64,000 nucleotides of DNA from Flavobacterium flabelliforme (GCF_017948675.1 NZ_JAGFBU010000009.1:1-64000); one strand, 5' to 3'. Counted from the first letter of the stretch, positions 9,301 to 17,860 are shown. The notes: a model not told the origin generated them from the sequence alone. Numbers and translations are program-made.

Positions 9301-10870
9301 GATTAGTAACTTGTGCGAATAATTGTTTGAAATAATTATATAAAAGTTGTGGCTGATCGGATAAAACGGCTAGAGGAGTATCGTTTCCCATCGAGCTTAA
9401 AGCTTCTACACCATAAGCACCCATAGGATTTATGATTGTTTTTAAATCTTCGATGGTATAACCAAACAAACGCTGTCTGGTTCCAAAATCAACACTTTCA
9501 GTTGGAATTGCATTATTGGTATAAGGAACTTCAGCTAATTGGAGTAAGTTTTCATCCAACCATTTTTTATAAGGTCTTTTCGTTGCAATGGCATTTTTAA
9601 TTTCATCATCCTCTATGATTCGGCCTTCGTTCATGTCTACTAAGAACATTTTCCCGGGCTCTAAACGACCGTGTTGAATTACATCTTCAGGCTTTATATC
9701 TAATACTCCAATTTCTGAAGACATAATCACAAAACCACTTTTGGTCAAGGTATAGCGAGAAGGACGCAATCCATTTCTATCGAGTAAAGCACCAATAACG
9801 TCACCATCAGTAAACGGAATAGAAGCGGGACCATCCCAAGGTTCCATAATACAAGCATTGTATTCGTAAAATGCTTTTTTCTCTTCAGACATGGTTTGGT
9901 GCTTTTCCCAAGCTTCTGGAACAACCATCATCATCGCTTCTGGTAAGGAGCGACCCGTCATCAATAATAATTCGACAACCATATCCATAGAAGCTGAATC
10001 TGATTTTCCTTCTAATATAATAGGGAATAATTTTTTTAAATCATCTCCAAAAATAGTACTTTCCATCAATTCTTCACGAGCTCGCATTCTACTGATGTTC
10101 CCTCGAAGTGTATTTATTTCCCCATTGTGACACATATACCTAAAAGGTTGTGCGAGTTCCCAAGACGGAAATGTATTGGTAGAAAATCGTTGGTGTACCA
10201 ACGCTAATCTAGTTACTAGATCTGAATCCGATAAATCAGTATAATAACGACTGATGTCTTCTGGCATCAAGAGTCCTTTATAAATTATGGTTGTAGTCGA
10301 AAAACTAGAAAAATAGAACATGTGACTTTCTGAAGTTCTAGAATTTCGAATAGTGTGTTCTGCAATTTTTCTAGCGGCAAACATTTTAGCGTTAAATTGC
10401 TGTTCTGTTATTTCTAAACCATTTTTACCAACAAACACTTGTTTTACTGTTGGTTCTTTTTCAGCCGCAATTTGTCCTAGATTTTCAGTCGCAACTGGTA
10501 CTTCTCTCCACCCTAAAATGGCTAGATTTTGATCTTTTATAGCATTTTCAAAAGCTGTTTTACAAAAAGCAACTTGATTTAAACTTTTTGGCATGAAAAC
10601 CATTCCTACTGCATATTGTCTTACTTCGGGAAGTTCAAAGTCACATACTTTTTTAAAAAAATCATGAGGTATGTCAAAAAGTATTCCTGCTCCATCACCG
10701 GTTCTTCCATCGGCACTTACCGCACCACGATGCTCTAATTTTATTAAAATATCGAGTGCTTTGTGTATAATATCATTCGACTTAATTCCATTTAAATTAC
10801 AAATGAATCCTGCTCCACAATTATCGTGTTCAAATTCTGGCAAATAAAGGCCTTGTTCTTTAATTTTCAT
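6353..10870 (-). CDS. gltB: Glutamate synthase large subunit
   Basis: The catalytic subunit of NADPH-GOGAT hydrolyses glutamine and uses the ammonia to convert 2-oxoglutarate to glutamate. The 1505-residue protein begins with a class II amidotransferase domain. The nucleophile is C18 in NCGAGF, so residues 1-17 are a propeptide expected to be removed. A central domain follows, then the FMN barrel (GAKPGEGGQLPG, SGYDGGTGAAP). Next comes the CHLNTCPVGIATQ cluster with the 3Fe-4S cysteines, and a C-terminal right-handed helix with G-rich repeats (GGTVVVLG, GMSGGIAYVYD). Nothing is missing. It is the first gene of the gltB-gltD operon and has a -7 element 19 bases upstream of its start. Together with glutamine synthetase elsewhere, it is the main ammonium assimilation route. 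Confidence 0.96.
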   Translation of the reverse strand: MKIKEQGLYLPEFEHDNCGAGFICNLNGIKSNDIIHKALDILIKLEHRGAVSADGRTGDGAGILFDIPHDFFKKVCDFELPEVRQYAVGMVFMPKSLNQVAFCKTAFENAIKDQNLAILGWREVPVATENLGQIAAEKEPTVKQVFVGKNGLEITEQQFNAKMFAARKIAEHTIRNSRTSESHMFYFSSFSTTTIIYKGLLMPEDISRYYTDLSDSDLVTRLALVHQRFSTNTFPSWELAQPFRYMCHNGEINTLRGNISRMRAREELMESTIFGDDLKKLFPIILEGKSDSASMDMVVELLLMTGRSLPEAMMMVVPEAWEKHQTMSEEKKAFYEYNACIMEPWDGPASIPFTDGDVIGALLDRNGLRPSRYTLTKSGFVIMSSEIGVLDIKPEDVIQHGRLEPGKMFLVDMNEGRIIEDDEIKNAIATKRPYKKWLDENLLQLAEVPYTNNAIPTESVDFGTRQRLFGYTIEDLKTIINPMGAYGVEALSSMGNDTPLAVLSDQPQLLYNYFKQLFAQVTNPPLDGIREEIITDISLAVGGDFNLFEIESKQCKKLKIQNPVISNEDLDKLRNIDHVDFKSVTISTLYVIEKGVNGLERALERAVQATFKAVSEGCNIVIISDRRVSDKMAPIPMLLACSYIHHSLNILKSRSKFGIIIESAEPREPHHFALLFGYGASAINPYMVNEIIHNQINQGFITGVKADYAIKNYNKAIAKGILKIMNKIGISTLHSYRAAQIFEILGLNKTFSSKYFPYTPSRIEGIGLMEIEKEIKKRYQKAFPNSEIANLLPLEIGGIYRWRRNGEKHMFNPTTISKLQQAVRLNSPESYKEYATMVNDQSENLMTIRGLFEFNNLDPISIDEVEPWTEIVKKFKTGAMSYGSISQEAHENLAIAMNRIGGKSNSGEGGEDQRRFQKEENGDSKNSAIKQVASGRFGVSINYLTNAKEIQIKMAQGAKPGEGGQLPGEKVVPWIAATRNSTPYVGLISPPPHHDIYSIEDLSQLIFDLKNANREARINVKLVSEVGVGTIAAGVAKAKADVILISGYDGGTGAAPLTSLQHTGIPWELGLAEAQQTLILNDLRSRVVLECDGQLKTGRDVAIAALLGAEEFGFATAPLVASGCIMIRACHLNTCPVGIATQDPELRKNFKGTPEHIINFMYFIAEELREIMAQLGFRTLKEMVGQSQKLNVNKAITHYKASGLDLSAILYKPEKAKTVPNHNTTTQDHALEHVLDFDIIKAAIPSIYRKEKTRVTFKIKNTDRSVGAILSNEISKIYGAQGLPDDTILVDFEGSAGQSFGAFATNGLSFKIHGNCNDYLGKGLSGAKLIIKVPPTATFKPEENIIIGNVALYGAITGEAYINGMAGERFCVRNSGAIAVVEGIGDHGCEYMTGGTVVVLGKTGRNFAAGMSGGIAYVYDPNKKFDATLCNMEMVAFETLEEQDTTKLRRLIKNHSLYTSSPVAKRLLEDWENQQTNFIKVMPTDYKKALQRLTEEKQIEELLAL

Positions 10871-11231
10871 TTTGTTGTGTTTTTAATACAAAAATAAATA
10901 TTTAAGTGAATTTAATTTAATAAATAATTGATATTGATTCATTTTTCTCAATTTTATTCAAAAATTGATAAATAAATAGCAATTGTGTAATTTATATGTT
11001 CGTAAATGATAAATCTTTAAATTCTAATTTTTAAAAAAGTAAAATCGCTTTAATTATAGGGTGTTAGCTACTAATTACTCAATCGATATAGTAATTTTTA
11101 ATGTATAAGGTCAAGAAGAATATTTTTTCTATTTTCCACTTAAAAACAAAAAAAAGACAAGTTGATTTTTAATTGGCTGTTATTATCTTTTTTTTAATAT
11201 CAAAACATTTCTCTATTCAGATGAATTTTGC
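10871..11231. promoter_or_regulatory. Divergent control region between gltB and sucC
   Basis: On the minus strand the gltB -7 element TATTTTTG lies at 10889-10896 (plus-strand CAAAAATA). Midway, 11073-11096 holds an inverted repeat with 7-bp arms (AATTACT / AGTAATT) and a 10-base spacer, a possible operator. The rest is AT-rich with no gene seen. Confidence 0.5.
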
Positions 11232-11239
11232 TATTTTTG
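11232..11239 (+). promoter_or_regulatory. -7 promoter element of sucC
   Basis: TATTTTTG matches the Bacteroidota -7 consensus TAnnTTTG, 49 bases before the sucC start codon. No good -33 TTG is seen at the expected distance. Confidence 0.5.
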
Positions 11240-11288
11240 TCGCACTTTTATTCTGAAAGAAATTCAGAAGCCAGACAAATTCTATATT

Positions 11289-12482
11289 ATGAACATACAC
11301 GAATATCAAGGAAAAGAGATTTTAGCAAGCTACGGAGTTCGCATTCAACGCGGAATCATTGCAAATAGCGCAGCAGAAGCTGTAGAAGCTGCAAAACAAT
11401 TAACTACTGAAACAGGTACAAGTTGGTATGTTGTAAAAGCCCAAGTTCATGCAGGTGGACGTGGAAAAGGTGGTGGAGTTAAACTTGCCAAAAACTTACA
11501 ACAAGTAGAAGAAATTGCAGGACAAATTATCGGAATGCAATTAGTTACACCTCAAACTTCGGCTGAGGGTAAAAAAGTAAGTACCGTTTTAATCGCAGAA
11601 GATGTTTACTATCCTGGAGAAAGTGAAACGTCTGAGTTTTATGTTTCTGTATTGTTAAACAGAGCGACTGGACGTAACATGATTATGTATTCTACTGAAG
11701 GTGGAATGGATATTGAAGAAGTTGCAGAGCACACACCCCATTTAATCTTTACTGAGGAAATTGATCCTGCTGTAGGATTACAAGGTTTTCAAGCTAGAAG
11801 AATTGCTTTTAACTTAGGTCTTTCTGGAAATGCTTTCAAAGAAATGGTAAAATTTATCGATTCTTTATATAATGCTTATATTGGATCTGATGCTTCGATG
11901 TTTGAAATTAACCCAGTGTTAAAAACATCTGACAATAAAATAATGGCTGTTGATGCTAAAGTAAATATCGATGATAATGCTTTATACAGACAAACTAAAT
12001 ATGCTGAAATGCGCGACATTCGTGAGGAGAATCCAATCGAAGTTGAAGCTAAAGAAGTAGGATTAAACTATGTAGATTTAGACGGTACTGTTGGATGTAT
12101 GGTGAACGGAGCTGGTTTAGCAATGGCAACTATGGATTTAATTAAGTACGCTGGTTTTGAGCCTGCAAACTTCCTTGACGTAGGTGGAACTGCTGATGCA
12201 AAACGTGTTGAAACTGCTTTCCGTATTATCTTGAAAGATCCAAACGTTAAAGCAATTTTGATTAACATTTTTGGAGGAATCGTTCGTTGTGATCGTGTTG
12301 CTCAAGGAGTTGTTGATGCATACAAAAACATGGGTGATGCTATAAAAGTGCCAATTATTGTTCGTTTACAAGGGACTAATGCAGCAATTGCAAAAGAATT
12401 AATTGATAATTCAGGAATGCCAATATTATCTGCTGTTGAATTTCAAGAAGCTGCAGACCAAGTAAAAGCTGCACTTTCTTAA
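11289..12482 (+). CDS. sucC: Succinyl-CoA ligase (ADP-forming) beta subunit
   Basis: SucC with SucD interconverts succinyl-CoA and succinate with formation of ATP or GTP in the citric acid cycle. The 397-residue protein opens with the signature MNIHEYQGKEIL. An ATP-grasp domain follows (KAQVHAGGRGKGGGVKLA near residue 50), then the C-terminal flavodoxin-like domain with NIFGGIVRCDRVAQGVV. Length and motifs are standard. The phosphohistidine sits on the alpha subunit, and sucD is not adjacent: the gene is followed by its own terminator and then selO, so it is monocistronic. Separate sucC and sucD loci are, as I recall, normal in Flavobacteriaceae. Confidence 0.95.
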   Translation: MNIHEYQGKEILASYGVRIQRGIIANSAAEAVEAAKQLTTETGTSWYVVKAQVHAGGRGKGGGVKLAKNLQQVEEIAGQIIGMQLVTPQTSAEGKKVSTVLIAEDVYYPGESETSEFYVSVLLNRATGRNMIMYSTEGGMDIEEVAEHTPHLIFTEEIDPAVGLQGFQARRIAFNLGLSGNAFKEMVKFIDSLYNAYIGSDASMFEINPVLKTSDNKIMAVDAKVNIDDNALYRQTKYAEMRDIREENPIEVEAKEVGLNYVDLDGTVGCMVNGAGLAMATMDLIKYAGFEPANFLDVGGTADAKRVETAFRIILKDPNVKAILINIFGGIVRCDRVAQGVVDAYKNMGDAIKVPIIVRLQGTNAAIAKELIDNSGMPILSAVEFQEAADQVKAALS

Positions 12483-12501
12483 TTACAAATTGTTATATAT
12501 T

Positions 12502-12539
12502 AAAAAAACCTGTTTGCCTTAGCAAACAGGTTTTTTTTT
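12502..12539 (+). terminator. Terminator of sucC
   Basis: An 11-bp perfect stem (AACCTGTTTGC / GCAAACAGGTT) with loop CTTA is followed by a run of Ts, 20 bases after the stop codon. Confidence 0.9.
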
Positions 12540-12637
12540 GCTATTTACTTTTTATGAGGTATTTTCTAAATAAGAAAAAGGATTTCAATAATAGTATAAA
12601 GTTATCGTAAAAATAAAGGTATCTGTATTGTATAGAA

Positions 12638-12645
12638 TATCTTTG
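12638..12645 (+). promoter_or_regulatory. -7 promoter element of selO
   Basis: TATCTTTG matches TAnnTTTG and lies 45 bases before the selO start. A half-site ATCGTAAAA at about 12604-12612 resembles one half of the motif found before icd and the HMG-CoA lyase gene, but this similarity is weak. Confidence 0.45.
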
Positions 12646-12690
12646 TATCTACTCAAATTATTTAATTTGCGTAGCTAAACAATAGAAGAT

Positions 12691-14256
12691 ATGAAATTAA
12701 ATATACAAAATAAATTTACTTCAGAATTACCAGCTGATCCTATACAAACTAACGATCCTAGACAAGTACATCAAGCTTGCTTCTCGTTTGTTGAACCTAA
12801 AAAAACAGAAAAACCTTTCTTAATTCATGCTTCTAAACAAGTAGCACTAGAAATTGGACTTTCAGAGGAAGACTTACTTTCTACTGACTTCTTAAATGTA
12901 TTTTCTGGGAATTCCATTTATCCTGAAACCCAACCTTTTGCCATGTGTTATGCTGGACATCAATTTGGAAATTGGGCGGGACAATTAGGAGACGGTCGTG
13001 CTATAAATCTTACTGAAGTTACTCATGATGGTAAGAAGTATACTTTGCAATTAAAAGGAGCAGGACCAACGCCATATTCAAGAACAGCCGACGGTTTAGC
13101 TGTTTTACGATCTTCTATTAGAGAATATTTGTGTGCAGAAGCGATGTTTTATTTAGGCGTTCCCACAACACGTTCTCTTTCTTTGATGCTTTCTGGAGAT
13201 CAAGTACTACGTGATGTTTTGTACAATGGAAACCCAGCATACGAAAAAGGCGCTATTGTTAGTAGAGTAGCACCTTCTTTTATTCGTTTTGGTAGTTTTG
13301 AAATCTTTGCCGCTAGAGAAGATCTCGTTAATCTTAAACTTTTAGCTGATTTCACAATCAAAAATCATTTTCAGAATGTTAAGTCGGAAGGTGTCGAAAA
13401 ATATTTATCATTTTTTGAAGAGGTTACTCAAGCCACTTTAAAAATGATTGTAGAATGGCAACGTGTTGGTTTTGTTCACGGAGTTATGAACACGGATAAC
13501 ATGTCTATTCACGGACTAACGATTGATTATGGGCCTTACGGTTGGTTAGAAGATTATAATACTGGTTGGACACCCAATACTACAGATAATCAGCATAAAA
13601 GATACCGATTTGGCAACCAACCTGAAATTGCCTTGTGGAATTTATATCAGTTAGCGAATGCACTCTATCCTTTAATAGAAGATGCTAAACCTTTAGAAGC
13701 AATTCTAGAAGCCTATAGTTCTAATTATGAAAAGCAATATCTGAATATGATGCAAGATAAATTAGGTATTGAAAACAAAAGCAACTATGATCTATTTTTA
13801 GTTAATCGATTGACTGAATTACTTGAAAAAGTAGAAACAGACATGACTATTTTCTTTAGGAATTTAGGCAACATAACAAAAGAAGATGCAGTAGTGGTAG
13901 CTTTTGGAAAAATAAAAGAAGCTTTTTATAATGAAAAAGAATTGAATGAAGTGCTCTTGAAAGAATGGTATGATTGGTTTGAAATTTATAATTTTAGAAT
14001 AAATGAACAAACGCTTTCCGACTTAGAAAGAAAACAAAAAATGAATGGTATTAATCCTAAATATGTATTACGAAACTATATCTCACAATTAGGTATTGAT
14101 GATGCAGAGAAAGGTGATTATTCTTTGTTATATGAATTAATTGAAATGCTTAAAAAACCCTATGATGAACAACCTAATTTTCAAAAATGGTTTGCCAAAA
14201 GACCGGATTGGGCAAGAAATAAAGTGGGTTCATCAATGTTAAGCTGTAGTTCTTAA
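12691..14256 (+). CDS. selO: Protein adenylyltransferase SelO (YdiU/UPF0061)
   Basis: SelO is a pseudokinase-fold enzyme that transfers AMP from ATP to hydroxyl side chains of target proteins; E. coli SelO is linked to redox homeostasis. The 521-residue protein has the nucleotide-binding segment GDGRAINL, the lysine of LQLKGAGPTPYSR, and the segment HGVMNTDNMSIHGLTIDYGPYGWLED, which carries the metal-binding N/D pair. The extreme C-terminus ends SSMLSCSS: the position that is selenocysteine in vertebrates is a cysteine here, as in most bacteria. It stands between its own promoter and a terminator, alone on the plus strand. Assignment is firm from several motifs; the protein targets in this organism are unknown. 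Confidence 0.92.
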   Translation: MKLNIQNKFTSELPADPIQTNDPRQVHQACFSFVEPKKTEKPFLIHASKQVALEIGLSEEDLLSTDFLNVFSGNSIYPETQPFAMCYAGHQFGNWAGQLGDGRAINLTEVTHDGKKYTLQLKGAGPTPYSRTADGLAVLRSSIREYLCAEAMFYLGVPTTRSLSLMLSGDQVLRDVLYNGNPAYEKGAIVSRVAPSFIRFGSFEIFAAREDLVNLKLLADFTIKNHFQNVKSEGVEKYLSFFEEVTQATLKMIVEWQRVGFVHGVMNTDNMSIHGLTIDYGPYGWLEDYNTGWTPNTTDNQHKRYRFGNQPEIALWNLYQLANALYPLIEDAKPLEAILEAYSSNYEKQYLNMMQDKLGIENKSNYDLFLVNRLTELLEKVETDMTIFFRNLGNITKEDAVVVAFGKIKEAFYNEKELNEVLLKEWYDWFEIYNFRINEQTLSDLERKQKMNGINPKYVLRNYISQLGIDDAEKGDYSLLYELIEMLKKPYDEQPNFQKWFAKRPDWARNKVGSSMLSCSS

Positions 14257-14307
14257 AATATATTTTAATAAATAATTAATTTACTTCAGCAACATTAAAA
14301 ATAGTAA

Positions 14308-14340
14308 TAAAAAAACCTGCTTGTTACAAGCAGGTTTAAA
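14308..14340. terminator. Bidirectional terminator between selO and the NAD(P)-binding gene
   Basis: The stem AAACCTGCTTG / CAAGCAGGTTT with loop TTA sits between two convergent genes. The best T run is on the minus strand, so it mainly serves the gene at 14345. Confidence 0.8.
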
Positions 14341-14344
14341 TTTG

Positions 14345-15004
14345 TTATGATTCTCCCATTTCTTGGAGTAAAGCTGATTCGTATATTTTGAAACCTTTAT
14401 GCTTTTGCTGTGCAATCTTAAAAAGTGCTTTCGCGACTATTTTGCCCTCTATAGGTTTGTATTTTTTTAAATTTCCAAAGAATAAAAAGGGGAGCATTTT
14501 CATAAAAAGACCACCTATTTTCTCTGCTAATCTAAATTCATTACGGTCACCTAATAAAAGAGAAGGCTGTAATACAGCAATGGTTTCAAAATCTGAAGTG
14601 CGAAGATAATCTTGAATTTCGCCTTTAGTTTTTAAATAAAAATTACTAGAATTTGCATCGGCACGTAGAGATGAAATTATCAAGAATTGTTTCACCTTGT
14701 TTTGTGAAGCAATTTCTGCAAACTGTTTTGGATATTCATAATCTACTTTCCTAAAAGCTTTTTGGCTTCCCGCTTGCTTAATGGTTGTGCCAATTGTACA
14801 AAAGAAATCATCTCCAACCACTAATTCTTTATAGCTTTCTGGTTGATCAAAATCAATGATATGTTGCTTTAATTTAGGATGCTTTATACCAGTATCTCTT
14901 TTTGAAAAAGTGATTACATGACTGTATTGATCACTTTCTAAAAGTTCCGTTAAGAGGTATGAACCAATTAAACCAGTACTTCCAATTACCAAAGCCGTTT
15001 TCAT
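14345..15004 (-). CDS. NAD(P)H-binding oxidoreductase, atypical SDR (HTATIP2-like)
   Basis: The 219-residue protein starts with a Rossmann nucleotide-binding motif (VIGSTGLIGSYLL, residues 5-17). It contains FCTIGTTIKQAG and LIISSLRADANSSNFYLKTKGEIQDYL, where S and the YxxxK-like YLKTK form the SDR-type active site region. This pattern belongs to the atypical short-chain dehydrogenases related to HTATIP2 and NmrA-like reductases; substrate unknown. I place the start at MKTALVIG (15004) because the longer frame would overlap the upstream DUF1456 gene, whose stop ends one base away. The two genes are clearly one transcription unit. The physiological role is not evident. Confidence 0.8.
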   Translation of the reverse strand: MKTALVIGSTGLIGSYLLTELLESDQYSHVITFSKRDTGIKHPKLKQHIIDFDQPESYKELVVGDDFFCTIGTTIKQAGSQKAFRKVDYEYPKQFAEIASQNKVKQFLIISSLRADANSSNFYLKTKGEIQDYLRTSDFETIAVLQPSLLLGDRNEFRLAEKIGGLFMKMLPFLFFGNLKKYKPIEGKIVAKALFKIAQQKHKGFKIYESALLQEMGES

Positions 15005-15005
15005 A

Positions 15006-15476
15006 CTAGGATTTTTTATTCTTACCAAAATTAAATTTTACTTTTTCAACTACTTGAACTTTTGAATTTCCTTTTGGATATTGCTTTTTAGATGTGTTTT
15101 TTGTAGCAGGTCTTGACTTAGAAGGAGCTTCATCACCTCTTGATTTTTCTTCATCTCTTGGTTTTGCCTTAAACTCAGGTCTGTCTTTCGCTCCGTCTTT
15201 CGCCGGAATTTGTGCTTTATGTTTAGCTAAAACATCGTTGGGATTTTTAGGATTCTCTTTTGTTCCACGCAAATGAATTACTAATGCATTTAGGAAATTA
15301 CGCAACACCTGGTCACCACATTCCATGTAGTTTTCATGTTTTTCATCACGAAAAAAAGCACCTAATTCTGATTTAGTGATTCTAAAATCTACTAGTTCTA
15401 ATATTTCAACTATTTGATCATCACGTAACATTAAAGCTACACGAAGTTTTTTAAAGATATCGTTGTTAGTCATCAT
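15006..15476 (-). CDS. DUF1456 family protein (YehS-like) with basic C-terminal tail
   Basis: Residues 1-85 hold two copies of the DUF1456 unit (IFKKLRVALMLRDDQIVEILEL and FLNALVIHLRG), a small helical domain known from E. coli YehS with no established function. From about residue 90 the protein turns into a low-complexity tail rich in Lys, Pro and Asp/Glu (DVLAKHKAQIP to KVKFNFGKNKKS). Such tails often help nucleic-acid binding, but this is only inference. The start could be the first or second Met of MMTNN. A -7 element (CAAAGGTA on the plus strand, 15489-15496) lies just upstream, and the NAD(P)-binding gene follows one base after the stop. Confidence 0.8.
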   Translation of the reverse strand: MMTNNDIFKKLRVALMLRDDQIVEILELVDFRITKSELGAFFRDEKHENYMECGDQVLRNFLNALVIHLRGTKENPKNPNDVLAKHKAQIPAKDGAKDRPEFKAKPRDEEKSRGDEAPSKSRPATKNTSKKQYPKGNSKVQVVEKVKFNFGKNKKS

Positions 15477-15488
15477 TTTTATTTTTTA

Positions 15489-15496
15489 CAAAGGTA
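15489..15496 (-). promoter_or_regulatory. -7 element of the DUF1456 gene
   Basis: The minus strand reads TACCTTTG, matching TAnnTTTG, 12 bases before the start codon at 15476. Confidence 0.5.
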
Positions 15497-15529
15497 CGGT
15501 TAAAATGCAATTACACCACGTTTTTAAAA

Positions 15530-16561
15530 TTACAATTGAGGTGCGTTTAAAATTCGAATTATAGTGTCTAAATCTTCTTTAGTATGATTAGCAGTAATAA
15601 CAATTCTATTTAAATTAGTATTTCCAGTTGGATATTTAAAATTTGTTGCGATGATTTTATTTGTGAGGAGAATTTCCTTTAAACCTTCAATAGAAGGATA
15701 AATTAAAGGGTAATTTTCATGAAAAAGAATTAATTTATTTTTGTTTAATTGTTTATCAATGTATTGTAAATTAACTTTTAATTTTTGATGTTGTTGCGAA
15801 TATATTTCTTCAGCATCAGCTATAGTTTGGACAAATGCAGGATTCATGCCAGCACTAGAAACAAAGGTGTCTAGCTTACTGATTTTGCTAATAAAATCAG
15901 TATCGCTTGCAACAACTCCTCCAGTAAGACCTAATGCTTTTCCTAAAGAGGCAATCATAATTTTTCTCTTGATATTTGGAAATAAAATATCCGAATACAT
16001 ACCACATCCATTCGTTCCTAAAATCCCTAGTGAATGCGATTCATCAACCAACAAAGTAATTTCTTTGTTTGAAGGAATGGAATTCAAAACGGAAAGATCA
16101 ATAAGTTTTGTATGAAAAGAAGGAACTGAATCCGTTAAAATAGTAATTTTTTCAGATACTGAATTTAGCAAACGAGGATTTAATTCTTTTTCTACAAAAA
16201 AGGGTAGGCTAGAAGCTACTTTCAGCGCTGTATGTGTGTTAGGGAAATGAAAAAAACAATCCGTTTGACGGGCTAAAACTTCCAACGCTAATTTCCCAGC
16301 CAACATACCAGAAGAAACGGTAAGAGCGGCTTCTGCTTTTATATATTTCGCTAAAAATAATTCTCCATTCTCGTATGCAGTTAGTTCGATATTAGCACTT
16401 CTGGAACTTCCATAAGCCGTTCCCCATCTCAAAATATTTTGAATAACCAATTCTTGAAAAGCTTTATTTGTTGGCAAACCTAAATAGGCCGTTCCGCCAA
16501 AATAAAGAAATTCTTCATTATCGATTTTAATTCTTCGATCTGGAAATTGGTTAACTTTCAT
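15530..16561 (-). CDS. PLP-dependent acyltransferase-like enzyme of the AONS/KBL family
   Basis: This fold-type I PLP enzyme resembles 8-amino-7-oxononanoate synthase and 2-amino-3-ketobutyrate CoA ligase, which condense an amino acid with an acyl-CoA. Visible landmarks are GGTAYLGLPTN at the N-terminus, GTAYGSSRSANIEL (the AONS-type glycine loop), DESHS at 173-177 with the PLP-contacting Asp, and the Schiff-base lysine K208 in IASLGKALG. With 343 residues it is about 40-50 shorter than standard BioF or Kbl. That and its pairing with a dipeptide epimerase make biotin synthesis unlikely. It starts five bases after the epimerase stop, so the two are co-transcribed. Substrate unknown; a role in peptidoglycan peptide or amino-acid recycling is a guess from context only. 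Confidence 0.75.
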   Translation of the reverse strand: MKVNQFPDRRIKIDNEEFLYFGGTAYLGLPTNKAFQELVIQNILRWGTAYGSSRSANIELTAYENGELFLAKYIKAEAALTVSSGMLAGKLALEVLARQTDCFFHFPNTHTALKVASSLPFFVEKELNPRLLNSVSEKITILTDSVPSFHTKLIDLSVLNSIPSNKEITLLVDESHSLGILGTNGCGMYSDILFPNIKRKIMIASLGKALGLTGGVVASDTDFISKISKLDTFVSSAGMNPAFVQTIADAEEIYSQQHQKLKVNLQYIDKQLNKNKLILFHENYPLIYPSIEGLKEILLTNKIIATNFKYPTGNTNLNRIVITANHTKEDLDTIIRILNAPQL

Positions 16562-16566
16562 TAGTT

Positions 16567-17577
16567 TTAAATTAAAGTCACGCCAGTTCCATTAAGTTTA
16601 GAATAGGATATTTTTCCAAAATCTATGGTCACTCCAGTTGCAATATCTTGGGCTAAAAGCAATCCTCCATCCATATCTACATAATCAAGAAGTGGTAACA
16701 ATTGCGCAATTGCAGATATTCCTACAGTAGATTCAGTCATGCAACCTACCATTGTTTTTAGGCCTAATTTTTTAGCTTCTTGAATCATTCGTCTTCCAGG
16801 AGTCAAGCCACCACATTTCACTAATTTAACATTTACGCCATGAAAATGAGAATGACATTTAGATACATCTTCTTCGATAATACAACTTTCATCGGCAATA
16901 ATGGGTAGAACTGAATGTTTGAAAACTTCTTTATGTCCTTCCCAATTATCTGCTTTAAGCGGTTGTTCCAGGAATTCAACACCTAGTTTTTTTAATTCTA
17001 CTGCATTATTTATAGTTTCTTCAACGCTCCAGCCACAATTAGCGTCTATTCTAAAAATAGCATTGGTATGTTTTCTAAGTTCTTTAATAATAGCGATGTC
17101 TTCTTTTGTGCCTAATTTAATTTTGTAAATAGGCCACGGAAGTTCTTGCATTTTAGCTACCATTTTCTCAATGGAAGCAATTCCAATAGTATAATCTGTT
17201 AACGGATTTGAATTGGTGCTGTAATTCCACAATTCATATAATTTTTTTCCTTTTTGGCGTGCATATAAATCATTGTATGCCATATCCAGAGCGCACAAAG
17301 CAAACATATCATGTTTTAAATAAGGATGAATTTTTGCCCAAAATTCTTCGGGTGTTTCGTTAGTAGTATTTTGGATTAGAGTTCTAATTTTTTCTAAATC
17401 CTGCATCATTACCGGAACGGTAGTTTTATAATAAGGATTTGAAGTGGCTTCGCCAAAACCAGAAAAACCTTCATTTCTAAGTTCAACAATAAGCGAGGGC
17501 TGAAAGTCTATTGATTCTCTAGAAATCGTAAACGTATGTTTTAACTTGAGGTTGTATTCTCTTATAATGAGTTCCAT
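16567..17577 (-). CDS. Dipeptide epimerase (enolase superfamily, L-Ala-D/L-Glu epimerase-like)
   Basis: The 336-residue protein is a member of the muconate-lactonizing-enzyme subgroup of the enolase superfamily. The catalytic lysine pair lies in YKIKLGTK (K152/K154). The metal ligands are D178 (RIDANCGW), E204 (EFLEQPL) and D229 (IADESC), and the opposite base is a lysine of KLVKCGG (251-254). The C-terminal MVGCMTESTVGISA segment is typical of dipeptide epimerases, which invert the second residue of L-Ala-D-Glu during murein peptide recycling. The exact dipeptide cannot be read from the sequence. First gene of a two-gene unit with the AONS-like enzyme; no -7 element was recognised upstream. 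Confidence 0.85.
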   Translation of the reverse strand: MELIIREYNLKLKHTFTISRESIDFQPSLIVELRNEGFSGFGEATSNPYYKTTVPVMMQDLEKIRTLIQNTTNETPEEFWAKIHPYLKHDMFALCALDMAYNDLYARQKGKKLYELWNYSTNSNPLTDYTIGIASIEKMVAKMQELPWPIYKIKLGTKEDIAIIKELRKHTNAIFRIDANCGWSVEETINNAVELKKLGVEFLEQPLKADNWEGHKEVFKHSVLPIIADESCIIEEDVSKCHSHFHGVNVKLVKCGGLTPGRRMIQEAKKLGLKTMVGCMTESTVGISAIAQLLPLLDYVDMDGGLLLAQDIATGVTIDFGKISYSKLNGTGVTLI

Positions 17578-17807
17578 TTAATTCGAAATTTAGAATTTAA
17601 AATTAATAATAATTATTGTAATACGGATGATTATTTTATTTTAATAGATATATTATTTTAATACTTTTAAAATTTTATTTTATAAAAATGTTCTTTTGTC
17701 TGTTATTTTTTTTAAATTTTTTGGATGTTGATTTACAATTATTTATGCTTTTTTTTGAGTTGGTTTTTGCTTAAATTTTATAAATTCCTATTTAAGCTTT
17801 TTTTTAC

Positions 17808-17822
17808 TGGCACACTTATTGT
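17808..17822 (+). promoter_or_regulatory. Sigma-54-type promoter (-24/-12)
   Basis: TGGCACACTTATTGT matches the sigma-54 consensus TGGCACG-N4-TTGCW at all -24 bases except the last, with correct spacing; the -12 is TTGT instead of TTGC. A start site about 12 bases downstream would leave a leader of roughly 28 nt before the ATG at 17861. No TAnnTTTG element competes in the region. From 17578 to this site the sequence is AT-rich with nothing else seen. Confidence 0.5.
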
Positions 17823-17860
17823 TTTTTGAAAAAAAAGTTAATAATTTAAATTTTGAAAAA

